Positions 8,469 to 18,700 of a stretch of DNA of 64,000 nt are shown in pieces; position 1 is the stretch's first letter, and each line of letters begins with the position of its first letter. The stretch covers positions 620,001 through 684,000 of the forward strand of contig NZ_CP155619.1 of NCBI RefSeq assembly GCF_039697315.1, in the 5' to 3' direction. The notes beneath the pieces are model-generated. The model was not told the DNA's origin. It did no database searches and saw only the letters and a program-made list of their open reading frames with translations. The position numbers and the translations under genes were made by a program. Origin of the DNA: Pseudomonas abietaniphila. Lineage in GTDB: Bacteria > Pseudomonadota > Gammaproteobacteria > Pseudomonadales > Pseudomonadaceae.

Positions 8469-9218
8469 TCACCGTTGACGACGCGCTTGCAAGCGTCGGT
8501 CGAAGAAGTTGAGCACCGCATTGATCAACGTGACGCTGATCAACACCAGCAACATGAGGGCATACATGTTGTCGCTTTCAAAGTTGTTGTAAGCGAAGGC
8601 AATGGCGTAACCGATGCCGGCGCCAGAGAGAATGAACTCGGACGCAATCACACCGATGAACGAGTACGCCACGGCCAGCTTCACCCCGCCGAACAGGTAC
8701 GGCAACGCGGCCGGCAGCTCGATACGCCAGGCGGTCTCCAGCCTCGACATCCGCATCACCGACGCGCTTTTACGCAGGACGTGGGGAATGCGATCCAGGC
8801 CGGTCAGGGTCGCGGTAATCATCGCCACGATGGCGAGTAGCACCGCGATCGCGATGATCGAACCATGGCCCACCCCGAATACAACAATGAACACCGGGTA
8901 GAAAATGAACGTCGGGACGGCGTAGTAACTCGCCAGCAACGGCTCCAGTGCGGCGCGAAAACGCGGCATGGAATGCACGGCCAGGCCGATGAAAAACCCG
9001 CTGATGATGGCGATGAACGCCGACACCAGAATATTGGTGAAACTGAACAGGATGTCGTTGCCATAATGACCGGCCGACATGAGCGCCAGCAGATGCGTGA
9101 ACATCTGCGAGGGCGCAATCAACACGCTTTGCGGGATGACATGAGTGCGACACAGCAACTCGATCAGCCCGATAAAACCGGCGACCAACGCGGATCGCAG
9201 CACGCTTTCGGTATTCAA
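8469..9218 (-). CDS. ABC transporter permease, NitT/TauT (SsuC) type, first of pair
   Basis: 249 residues, hydrophobic throughout with about six membrane segments and the EAA loop LPAALPYLFGGVKLAVAYSF that docks on the ATPase. The start codon is TTG (9218) with GAGGA seven bases upstream; no better ATG exists in frame. It lies 30 bases after the ATPase gene. Together with the next permease, the ATPase and the divergent binding protein it forms a complete importer for a small, probably aromatic or anionic solute. The solute cannot be read from the permease sequence. Confidence 0.9.
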   Translation of the reverse strand: MNTESVLRSALVAGFIGLIELLCRTHVIPQSVLIAPSQMFTHLLALMSAGHYGNDILFSFTNILVSAFIAIISGFFIGLAVHSMPRFRAALEPLLASYYAVPTFIFYPVFIVVFGVGHGSIIAIAVLLAIVAMITATLTGLDRIPHVLRKSASVMRMSRLETAWRIELPAALPYLFGGVKLAVAYSFIGVIASEFILSGAGIGYAIAFAYNNFESDNMYALMLLVLISVTLINAVLNFFDRRLQARRQR

Positions 9219-9248
9219 ATCGACGTCCTCAAGAATGGCTCGGCCAGA

Positions 9249-10097
9249 TCAGTGCTGCGTGCCCATGACCTTCATGGTTTCCACCCGCAGCTTTTCCCAC
9301 AGGCGCGCATTGATCTCGCCGAATCGCGGCGTTGACACCACCCGACTGTCGCGGTCGCGCTCCCAGCCGGTCTCGACCATGTCGATGAACAAGCCGGGCC
9401 GTGAAGACATGACCCCGACGCGGTCCGAGAGCATCGCCGCCTCGTCCAGTGCATGGGTGATCAGCAATACCGTGGCGGAGGTTTCGCGCCACAGCCGCAG
9501 CAACTCATCGCCCATCAACAGACGGGTCTGCTGGTCCAGGGCTCCGAAGGGTTCGTCCATCAGAATCAGCCGCGGCTGCATCACCAGCGTGCGGGCAATA
9601 CACACACGCTGGCGCATGCCGCCAGACAGTTGGGCCGGGTAAGCGCTCGCGAAATCCCTCAGCCCCATGAAGCCCAGCGCATAGGCGACACGGCGCTCGA
9701 CTTCGGGACCATCGACACCGCTGCGACGAAGCCCGAACGCGATGTTGTCGCGCACCGTCAGCCACGGAAACGAGGCGTCTTCCTGAAACACCACCCCGAC
9801 GCCGTCCGGCACGCTGGAAATCACTTTTCCCTCGAACCTCACTTCGCCAGACGTGGGACGGGCAAGCCCGGAGAGCACGTCCATCAACGTTGACTTGCCG
9901 CAGCCCGAAGGCCCGACAACGGAAAAGAATTCACCTTTGTTCAGCGTCAGATCGATTGGTCCCAGCGCTGCGAACAACTCGCGAGCTCCAGCCTTCTTGA
10001 ATGAGCGAGTCACTTGACTCAGGGTGACATGCGGCGTCCGGGTATCCGCAGCGACCCGTAACGTTTCGACCAAACCACCTTTCAATGCAAACGTCAT
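9249..10097 (-). CDS. ABC transporter ATPase, NitT/TauT (SsuB/TauB) type
   Basis: 282 residues. Walker A VGPSGCGKST, Q-loop VFQEDASFPWLTV, signature LSGGMRQRV, Walker B LILMDEPFGALD and the H-loop THALDEA are all present, as in importers for nitrate, taurine, alkanesulfonates and thiamine precursors. A 25-residue N-terminal extension precedes the ATPase core. ATG at 10097 has a strong GGAGGAG. It is the first gene of the leftward operon and faces the binding-protein gene across a 618-base AT-richer region. Confidence 0.93.
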   Translation of the reverse strand: MTFALKGGLVETLRVAADTRTPHVTLSQVTRSFKKAGARELFAALGPIDLTLNKGEFFSVVGPSGCGKSTLMDVLSGLARPTSGEVRFEGKVISSVPDGVGVVFQEDASFPWLTVRDNIAFGLRRSGVDGPEVERRVAYALGFMGLRDFASAYPAQLSGGMRQRVCIARTLVMQPRLILMDEPFGALDQQTRLLMGDELLRLWRETSATVLLITHALDEAAMLSDRVGVMSSRPGLFIDMVETGWERDRDSRVVSTPRFGEINARLWEKLRVETMKVMGTQH

Positions 10098-10715
10098 TCT
10101 TCACTCCTCCGGACCGGCTGGTGAACCTTGAGCCTGTTAAGGCTGAAAGCGCTCTAAATACAATGCATACGCTAGATATAGGAGGAGTAGCAAGATAGAC
10201 GCCAGAATGGCGACAAGTCGTTAATCGTATGGGTTTAATAAAAACAGGTAATTGATTTATAACGATTTAAAAATACATTTTCTGTTTGATCAAAATGAAA
10301 ACAACCCACAAAAGACGCACTTACTTCAAAGCATGCGAGCTATTCTTTATTACGTACACGCTATTCGCTCCAGTGTAGTGCCGTGGGTACGACAGTCGCA
10401 CCAAAGCAGGACGACTGGCCCGGACGTGCTCAGCACCGCCGACAACTGATCGCTTATCGCGCACAAATCAACGTATACGCTTTATTTAGGGATACTGTTT
10501 CAACCTATGGAGAGCGCCGCTACGTTTTTACATCGAAAGAAAAGATATATATTTCATAAAGTTATGATTCATACACCCGACTAAAACGCGTAACGGCTGC
10601 CTTGGCCTGCATTTTGCTGAATGATCTTTAATAGCGTACAGAAACTAAAATAACACCGCTTAGCCTTAATTCTTGCCATGACCCAAGCACCTTGATGCTA
10701 TCAGGAGTTTCGAGA
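10098..10715. promoter_or_regulatory. Divergent promoter region of the ABC/nadC/PRPP locus, with a repeated motif
   Basis: 618 bases between divergently transcribed transporter genes, clearly AT-richer than the flanks and without a convincing gene. A ten-base motif occurs three times in the same orientation: TGCATACGCT (10164-10173), CGTACACGCT (10353-10362) and CGTATACGCT (10472-10481). The last contains the perfect palindrome CGTATACG, a shape typical of GntR-family sites. These may be operators for a shared regulator. No GntR gene is adjacent. Exact promoters could not be fixed. Confidence 0.5.
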
Positions 10716-11702
10716 ATGACCGCACAGCACACCCTGTTCCGCTCAACCAGAAAGCTCGCCGTCGCCGGCCTGGCGGCGATGTCGCTGCTGGCCTCGATTG
10801 CCCGCGCCGATGAAATCTCCGTGACCCAGTGGGGCACAAGCCTCTATGGCCTGCCGTATGCCGTGGCGATGGAGGACGGGTTGTTCAAGAAAGCCGGTGT
10901 CGACATTACCGGCATCCTGGGTTCGGGCGGTGGCGGAACGACCGTGCGCAATATTCTGGCAAGCGACACACCGTACGGAGAAGTGGCGGTGGCCGCTGCC
11001 CTGGCCGCTCAACGGCAAGGTCTGGACCTGGTTATCGTCAACATCGGCACCCGGTCGGTGGCTGAATCGTCGGTGGTGACCCTCAAGGGCTCCCCGCTCA
11101 AAGACATTGCCGGGCTGGACGGGAAGAAGGTCGCGATCACCTCGCCCAAAGGCGTGTCGGAAATGCTGCTGCTGATGTCGCTGAAAGCCAAGGGCATCGA
11201 CGCAGACAAGGTCACCCGAGTGGCCTCCGGCGGCTACGTGAACGGTCTGACACTGCTGGATCAAAAAGCCGTCGATGCCGCCGTGCTCATCGAACCGCTG
11301 TCGATCCTGCGCAAGGACCAATACGCCACGCTCTATAAATCCGGCGACCTGCTGCCCCCCATGACCACCTCGGTCGGCATCACCACGCGCGAGTTTGCCA
11401 AGGCGCACCCGGACAAATTGAAAGCCATCATCGAAGGGCGCCGAATGGGCGTCAAAGCCATCTACGACAACCCACAACACGCGGCCGACATCCTCGCCAA
11501 AGGCTTCAAACTTGAGCCGGCGGTGGCCAAAGAAGCCGTGGACAACATGATTGCGCCCCATATGTGGAGCGAAGGCGATTTCAACCTTGTGGAGATGGAA
11601 CGCATGGCCGACGGCCTGCGGCTCAACGGTGAGTTGAAGGGTGACGTGGACTGGGCGGCCATCATGGACAAGTCGTATTTACCGACCGACTTGCAGCATT
11701 GA
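10716..11702 (+). CDS. Periplasmic substrate-binding protein of NitT/TauT (SsuA/NMT1) ABC importer
   Basis: 328 residues with an N-terminal signal peptide (RSTRKLAVAGLAAMSLLASI, cleavage likely after ARA). The mature part has the type 2 periplasmic-binding fold of SsuA/NMT1 proteins: an early segment SLYGLPYAVAMEDGLFKKAG, a glycine-rich GSGGGGTTVRN ligand loop, then LDGKKVAITSPKG. The start at 10716 is chosen over an upstream ATG at 10692 because CAGGAG lies eight bases before it. It is divergent from the operon that encodes the ATPase and permeases and is their evident partner. The Gly-rich loop suits an anionic ligand, but the ligand is unknown. Confidence 0.93.
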   Translation: MTAQHTLFRSTRKLAVAGLAAMSLLASIARADEISVTQWGTSLYGLPYAVAMEDGLFKKAGVDITGILGSGGGGTTVRNILASDTPYGEVAVAAALAAQRQGLDLVIVNIGTRSVAESSVVTLKGSPLKDIAGLDGKKVAITSPKGVSEMLLLMSLKAKGIDADKVTRVASGGYVNGLTLLDQKAVDAAVLIEPLSILRKDQYATLYKSGDLLPPMTTSVGITTREFAKAHPDKLKAIIEGRRMGVKAIYDNPQHAADILAKGFKLEPAVAKEAVDNMIAPHMWSEGDFNLVEMERMADGLRLNGELKGDVDWAAIMDKSYLPTDLQH

Positions 11703-11834
11703 TCAACGACGATGCACGGACGCAGGGCTGAACGAAGTCAGAAACAAGCGGGCGTTAACAGCCCGTCCGCTCAGACACTGAAAACCGGCAGACAATGGAT
11801 GCTCGCTCCAGGCTGTCATCCATTGCCACATCGA

Positions 11835-12401
11835 TTACTGCAGAACGTATTCGTGAAAAATTTTCGAACCGTGCTCATCGTTATTGCGACAGGTAAAGCC
11901 AAGGCTTTTCGCCAACAGATCCATGTGCTGATTGTTGGACGCATCCATCGACGAGATTTTTTTAAAACCCTGCCGTTTGGCGGTGTCCATCACATGCTGC
12001 ATGAGCGCAGAAGCAACTCCTTTGCGCTGCCATTGTTCGGAAACCGCCACCGCGAACTCGCAATGCGCATCCCCATCGAAAGCACCGTAACGCGCCTTGC
12101 CGACCTCTTTGAGCTCGTTGCCTTCAAACGCAAGGGCGATGTACGCCATGCGGTTGGGTAAGCTCACATCCATTAATTGGTCGTGGGTGTCTTCAAGCTC
12201 GCTGAACGTGGCCAAAAACCGAAAATGCGGCGTGTCCGCGCCGAGCCCTTCGAAGAATACAAGGTCCCGTTCACGGTCACGATCCGCCAGCTCTCGGATT
12301 AACATCGGCGTTCCATCCCGCATTTCTTCGAGCCAGTAATCCCCGCTGAGTGCTTTGATCTCATCACTGAACCTTGTCTCAATGCTCTCATTGTAAGCCA
12401 T
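11835..12401 (-). CDS. GNAT family N-acetyltransferase
   Basis: 188 residues. The C-terminal two thirds fit the GNAT fold: a beta strand with HCEFAVAVSEQWQRKGVASAL, containing the acetyl-CoA pyrophosphate loop Q-x-K-G-V-A, then MDASNNQHMDLLAKSLGF. This arrangement resembles the acetyltransferase domain found in Pat-type protein acetylases. The N-terminal 50 residues (TRFSDEIKALSGDYWLEEMRDGTPMLIRE style) precede the fold. Start at 12401 (MAYNES) has GGGAG eight bases upstream; an ATG five codons earlier lacks one. Single-gene unit; target unknown. Confidence 0.85.
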   Translation of the reverse strand: MAYNESIETRFSDEIKALSGDYWLEEMRDGTPMLIRELADRDRERDLVFFEGLGADTPHFRFLATFSELEDTHDQLMDVSLPNRMAYIALAFEGNELKEVGKARYGAFDGDAHCEFAVAVSEQWQRKGVASALMQHVMDTAKRQGFKKISSMDASNNQHMDLLAKSLGFTCRNNDEHGSKIFHEYVLQ

Positions 12402-12725
12402 GCTTGACACTCCCAATTGACCCGGTTGGCTCTTGATGACCTTAGGCTTATAACGATAAGTGCGGGGACAATTTCAACGACGGCACGCAGGTTACGGATG
12501 GCCGGTCACTTAACCGGCGTCGTGGTAAAAGGTGTAGAGGTAACCCTTACGGCTTTTGCCTGACTGCGCTATGTGCGCCAGCGCACAGACGGAGCACGCT
12601 CAAAAACATCACACTCTTCGCTGCAAAGCTTCGTCCTATAAGGCGCTGCTCGTGCTGGCGCATGTCGTCAGCGCACCTTTCAAAACGCACGCCTTCACCT
12701 CCGTGCGTTTCAGGCTCAGGACCTT
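12402..12725. promoter_or_regulatory. Divergent intergenic region upstream of glucan synthase
   Basis: 324 bases between the GNAT start and the glucan synthase start. It holds two inverted repeats: GCCGG-CCGGC around 12501-12520 and the tight palindrome TGTGCGC-CA-GCGCACA at 12572-12587. Either could be a regulatory site, but no regulator is assigned. No gene is seen. Confidence 0.35.
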
Positions 12726-15700
12726 ATGAACAGCATATGGACACGCATACGGAGAGTGGTCGCTCGCTCGTCCGGGCTTTACCGGACCGGTTCATTTGCC
12801 CTTCCCCGCTTCGAATACGAGCCGATTCTGCGCTCCGAGCTGTTCAGCGCCGATCAGATGGCCGACCACGGGATCGCTTTGGCCAGGCAGCACCGGCTCA
12901 CCGCGTTGTCCTCGCGGGACGCGATGCTCGGCAGGCTGGACGACAACGAGGCGTTGCTCAAACGCAGCTGTACGGCGCTGTCCGAGGCACAGCAGTCCAG
13001 CCGACGCGTCACCCCTGCCGCAGAATGGCTGCTGGATAACTTTTTCCTGATCGAAGATCACATACGCACCGCGAAGACTCACCTGCCCAAAGGCTACAGC
13101 CGGGAACTGCCACGGCTGATGAACGGCGCCTCCGCCGGCCTGCCGCGGGTCTACGACATTGCCCTGGAAACCATTTCCCATGGCGACGGGCGCGTCGACG
13201 AGCAAAGCCTCAGCCGCTTCATCTTTGCCTATCAGACGGTCATGCCGCTGGCACTCGGAGAACTCTGGGCGATCCCCATCATGTTACGCCTGGCGCTGAT
13301 TGAAAATCTGCGCAGGGTCGCCTCACGGGTCATGGCCAATGCTGACGACCGGAACCTCGCCGATGACTGGGCCGAGCGCCTGATCGAGACCTCCGAGCGC
13401 GACGTTAAAAGCCTGGTGCTGACCGTCGCCGACATGGCGCGGTCCACGCCGCCCATGTCACCCGCTTTCGTGGCCGAGTTCACCCGACGGTTGCAGGGCC
13501 AGAGCGCGTCCCTCGCCCTGCCGCTGAACTGGATCGAACAGATGCTCGGGGAAACAGGCTCCAGCATCGAGCGTCAGGTCCAGATCGATGCCCAGCAGCA
13601 GGCCGCGGACCAGGTCTCCATCAGCAACAGCATCGGCAGCCTGCGTCTGTTGTCAGCGACGGACTGGCGTGAGTTCGTCGAGTCGATGAGCCACGTGGAA
13701 CAGATCCTGAGCGAAGACCCTGCCGCGGTTTACCGGGCAATGGATTTCGGCACACGGGACAGCTATCGGCATGTCATCGAGCGACTGGCACGCCGCAGTC
13801 CGCAGCATTCGGAAATCCAGGTGGCGCGCGCCGCGATTGATCTCGCCACAGCCCAGGCGGCATCGGTGTCCTGCGAAGGGCTTGCACGTCATGTCGGGTA
13901 TTACCTGGTCAGCACGGGACTGCCGCTTCTGGAACGTAGCCTGAATGCCCGCGTGCCCATTCATGAGCGCTGGAAACGGTTGTTACAGCGCTCGCCGCTG
14001 ATGTTTTACCTGGCACCGGTGTCGCTGCTGACAATGGTCTTCGCCGCGCCCTTGCTGGCTTCCGCACACCGGGACCGCATGCCGGACATCGCCCTGCTGG
14101 TGCTGGCCGTGCCCTGCCTGATCATGACCAGCCGCCTGGCGATCAGCCTGATCAACTGGCTGGTGACCTTCAGTCTGTTGCCCTCCGTTCTGCCCAAGAT
14201 GGATTACGAGCGCGGGATTCCGGATGACGCGCGCACGCTGGTGGTGATCCCCACATTGATCGCGAATCTGGCCGATGTCGACGAGTTGGTCGAAGGCCTC
14301 GAAGTGCGGTTTCTCGCTAACCGCGACGCTCATCTGCACTTCGCCTTGCTCAGCGATTTTCTTGACGCCGCAGAGCAAACCCTGCCGCAGGACGCTGAAC
14401 TGATCGCCCACGCCTGTCAGGCGATCACTCGGCTCAACCGCAAATACGCTGAAGGTACTGAAGGCGCCGAGGATCGGTTTTTCTTGCTGCATCGACCGCG
14501 CTGCTGGAATCCCAATGAGCGTGTGTGGATGGGGTATGAGCGCAAACGCGGCAAATTGATCGAACTCAATGCGCTGTTGCGCGGCAGCGGGCGCGCGTCT
14601 TTCAACGCCATTGTCGGAAACGTCGATCAGTTGCAGAGCGTTCGTTACGTGATCACCCTGGACACTGACACATTGCTGCCACGGGATACCGCCCGCCATT
14701 GCGTGGCGGCCATGATGCACCCGTTGAACCGGCCGGTGTTCGATGCCATGGGTGCGCACATCGTTGCCGGGCACGCCATTTTGCAACCGCGCGTGGGCAT
14801 CAGCCTGACCAGCGTCACCCGCTCGGCCTACGCGCAGTTGTTCGGCAGCGATGCCGGTGTCGATCCCTATACCCGAGCGGTCTCGGACGTCTATCAGGAC
14901 CTGTTCCAGCAAGGCTCGTTCATCGGCAAGGGCATCTACGAGGTGGATGCTTTTACCTGCGCGCTGGAAGGTTGCCTGCCGGACAACCAGATCCTCAGCC
15001 ACGATTTGATCGAAGGTTGCTATGCGCGCTCCGGTCTGCTGAGCGATGTGCAAGTGTACGAGCAGTACCCCGCGCGCTATGGCGCGGACGTCAAACGCAG
15101 GCATCGCTGGATTAGGGGCGACTGGCAATTGCTGCCCTGGCTATCGCCCTGGGCGCGGGACGCGAGCGGCGAGTGGGCACGCAACCGGCTCGGTGTCATG
15201 GCGCGCTGGAAGATTCTAGACAACCTGCGACGCAGTCTCGAACCCTTGGCCACGATGCTGATGTTGGGTTGGGCCTGGCTGTTCAGCAACGACCCTTTGG
15301 GCTGGACGCTGACCGTGGTCGGATTACTGGTGATTCAGTCGCTGCTTCGCGCACTTACTGAATTGATGCAGCCCCCTGCGCCGGCCGTTCCCTATCGGCA
15401 ACACGTCCGGGCGGTGGCCGGCGATCTGGGGCAGGATCTCGCCCGCGCCTGTCTGACGCTGGCCTGGTTGCCCTTCGAAATGTTCTACAGCACGGATGCG
15501 ATTCTGCGGTCGCTGTGGCGGCTGGGTTTCAGCCGACGCCTGCTGTTGCAATGGCAGCCGTCCCGGGAGGTCGAACGCCTGGCCGCCAGCCGTCTGGGCG
15601 GGCTCTACCGGCTGATGTGGGTCGCGCCAGCGACGGCAGCGATCGCCATCGCCGTGCTGTGCACGGATCCGCTGACCCTGGGAATTGCCGCCCCACTGCT

Positions 15701-18700
15701 GCTGGCGTGGTTGATCGGGCCATGGATCGCCTGGCGCCTGAGCTCGCCTCCCCGTCAATCGGTGTTCACACCGTCAACCGAGGCACTGCGTTTCCTGCGC
15801 ATACTCGCACGCAAGACCTGGGCCTTCTTCGACCTGTACGTCGGGCCCGACGACCATTGGCTGCCGCCCGACAATATTCAGGAAGCCCCTAAAGCGGCCA
15901 TCGCCCATCGCACCTCGCCGACCAACATGGGCATGTCGTTGCTCGCGCATCTGGCCGCCCACGACTTCGGTTACCTGAGTACCGAGCGCCTGCTGACCCG
16001 GCTTGCTGCGTCGCTCGACAGCATGGACGGGCTGGAACGGTATCAGCGGCATTTCTACAACTGGTACGACACCCAGACGCGCGAACCTCTGCGGCCACAG
16101 TATGTGTCTACCGTCGACAGCGGCAACCTGGCGGGACTGTTGCTGACCCTGCAAGCCGGGCTTGCGCAACTGCCTGATGCGCCGATGTTCGGCGTGACGG
16201 TGATCGATGGCCTGCGCGATACGCTGGACACGTTGATCGAGGTACAACGTGCCGGCGACAGCGACGAGGAACCGCTGGATACGTTGAGAATAGGGCTTGA
16301 CCGGGCGGCGCTGACGCCGGACGTCGACACCCTGACCGACTTGTTGCAGACCGCGCGGGCCATGGTTTCACGCGCTGATCCCGGCAGCGATGAAGACAGC
16401 GCGTACTGGGTTGAAGCCTTCAGCCGTCAATGCATCGACTGGACCGACGAACTGCAACGCTTTCGGCTCCCGACGCATCGGGTTGGCGTGCTCCCGATGA
16501 CGTCTACATTGCGCCAGCTGGCGTGCCTGAACATCGACGACTGGGACGCCGCCCACCATGACGAGGTCATGCAGGTTCGCCGGGCCGCCCATGAACGTCT
16601 CAAGACCGTGGAGCGGCTGAGCCAGCTCGCCGCTTCGATGGCGCAGATGGATTTCTCCCTGCTCTACGACCGTCAACGCGACCTGTTCGTCATCGGCTAC
16701 AACGTCGACGAACGGCGGCTCGACACCGGCTATTACGACCTCCTGGCCTCTGAAGTGCGTCTGGCCAACTTCGTGGTCATCGCGCAAGGGCAGATTCCGC
16801 AGCAGGCCTGGTTCACGCTGGGCCGGTTGCTCGGCGAAAACGCCGGGACGCCGACCTTGCTCTCCTGGTCCGGCTCGATGTTCGAATACCTGATGCCCAT
16901 GCTGGTGATGCCCAACTACGATGGCAGCTTGCTGGACCAGACGTGCCGCGCCGCCGTGGCGGTGCAGATCGAACACGGCAATGCGCTGGGTATTCCGTGG
17001 GGGGTGTCGGAGTCGGGGTATTACACCCTTGATGCCCATTTCAACTATCAATACCGCGCGTTCGGGGTTCAGGGCCTGGGGCTCAAACGCGGGCTGAGCG
17101 AGGATGTGGTGATTGCGCCCTACGCCAGCGCGCTGGCGTTGATGATTGATCCGGAGGCGGCCTGCAAGAACCTGCAACGCCTGGCCCAGCAAGGGTCGGC
17201 CGGCCGTTTCGGCCTGTACGAAGCGGTGGATTACACCGAAGCGCGATTGCCGCGCGGCCAGCGGTTTGCAATCGTGCAGTCGTTCATGGCGCATCACCAG
17301 GGCATGAGCCTGCTGGCCCTGACCAGCGTGTTGCTCAACCAACCCATGCAGCGACGCTTCGAGGCGGTTCCCTCGCTGCAGTCCGCGTTGCTGTTGCTCC
17401 AGGAGCGAGTCCCCAAAGCCGCGGCACCGTATCTTCAAACCGCGCAGTCACCGATCCCCGGCGAAAACGCTCAAGACCCGGGGCTTCGAATCTTCGCCGA
17501 CCCGGGCCGCAAACGCCCGGCCGTGCAGTTGCTGTCCAACGGTCGTTACCACGTGATGCTGACCAGCGGTGGCGGCGGCTACAGCCGACGCAACGAGATG
17601 GCCGTGACCCGCTGGCAAGAGGACACGACCCAGGACAACTGGGGCATGTTCTGTTATCTGCGGGATGTCGAAACCTCGACCGTCTGGTCGGCGACGCACC
17701 AACCCACGTTGCAGCAGCCTGAAAGCCACGAAGCGATCTTCAGCGACTCCCGAGCCGAGTTCAGGGCCCGTCATCTGGATTTCGATACGCACCTGGAAAT
17801 CGTCGTGTCGCCTGAAGACGACATCGAACTGCGTCGGCTGCACCTCACCAACCGGGCGTCGTTGGCCAAGACGATCGAGATCACCACGTACGCCGAAGTC
17901 GTGCTTACCGCCTCGGGCAGCGACGCCATGCACCCGGCGTTCAGCAAGCTGTTCGTGCAGACCGAACTGCTGCGCCCGCTTCAGGCCATCGTGTGCAGCC
18001 GCCGACCGCGTGCCAGCGATGAGCCGACGCCCTGGATGTGCCATTTACTGGCCGCGCACGGGGTCGACATCGATGCGATTTCCTACGAAACCGACCGCAT
18101 GCGATTTATCGGGCGAGGACGCAACCTGGTCGCGCCCCAGGCGCTGGATGCTACGTGCGTAGCCTTGTCGGACACGGCGGGACCCGTGCTCGACCCCGTG
18201 GTCGCCATACGCTGCCGCATCACGCTGCAACCCGGCCAACAGGCGACCATCGACCTGGTCACGGGTGTCGCCGACAGTCGCGACGAGTGCCTGTCGTTGA
18301 TCAGTAAATACCGCGACCGTCACCTCGCCGACCGCGTCTTCGACCTGTCCTGGACCCACAGCCAGGTGCTGCTGCGCCAGCTCAATGCGTCACTGGCTGA
18401 CGCCCGCTTGTTCGAGCAGATGGCGTCCTCGTTGCTGTATGCCAACACCTCGATGCGCGCCGACAGCGCCGTGCTGATCGCCAATCGACGCAACCAGTCC
18501 GGCCTGTGGGGGCAGGCGATTTCCGGGGACCTGCCGATCGTGCTGTTGCAGATCTCCAGCCTGGACAACATTGAACTGGTGCAACAACTGGTTCAGGCCC
18601 ATGCGTATTGGCGGCAGAAAGGGCTGATGGTCGACCTGCTGATCTGGAATGAGGATCAGGCCGGCTATCGCCAGCAGTTGCAGGACGCAATCATGGGGCT

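Noticed and set aside
10252..10449. 65-residue frame in the divergent transporter promoter region
   Set aside because: No ribosome site, no recognisable content, and lies over the putative operator motifs.
11712..12161. 149-residue plus-strand frame overlapping the GNAT gene
   Set aside because: Antisense to the GNAT gene, whose start signal and fold are well supported.
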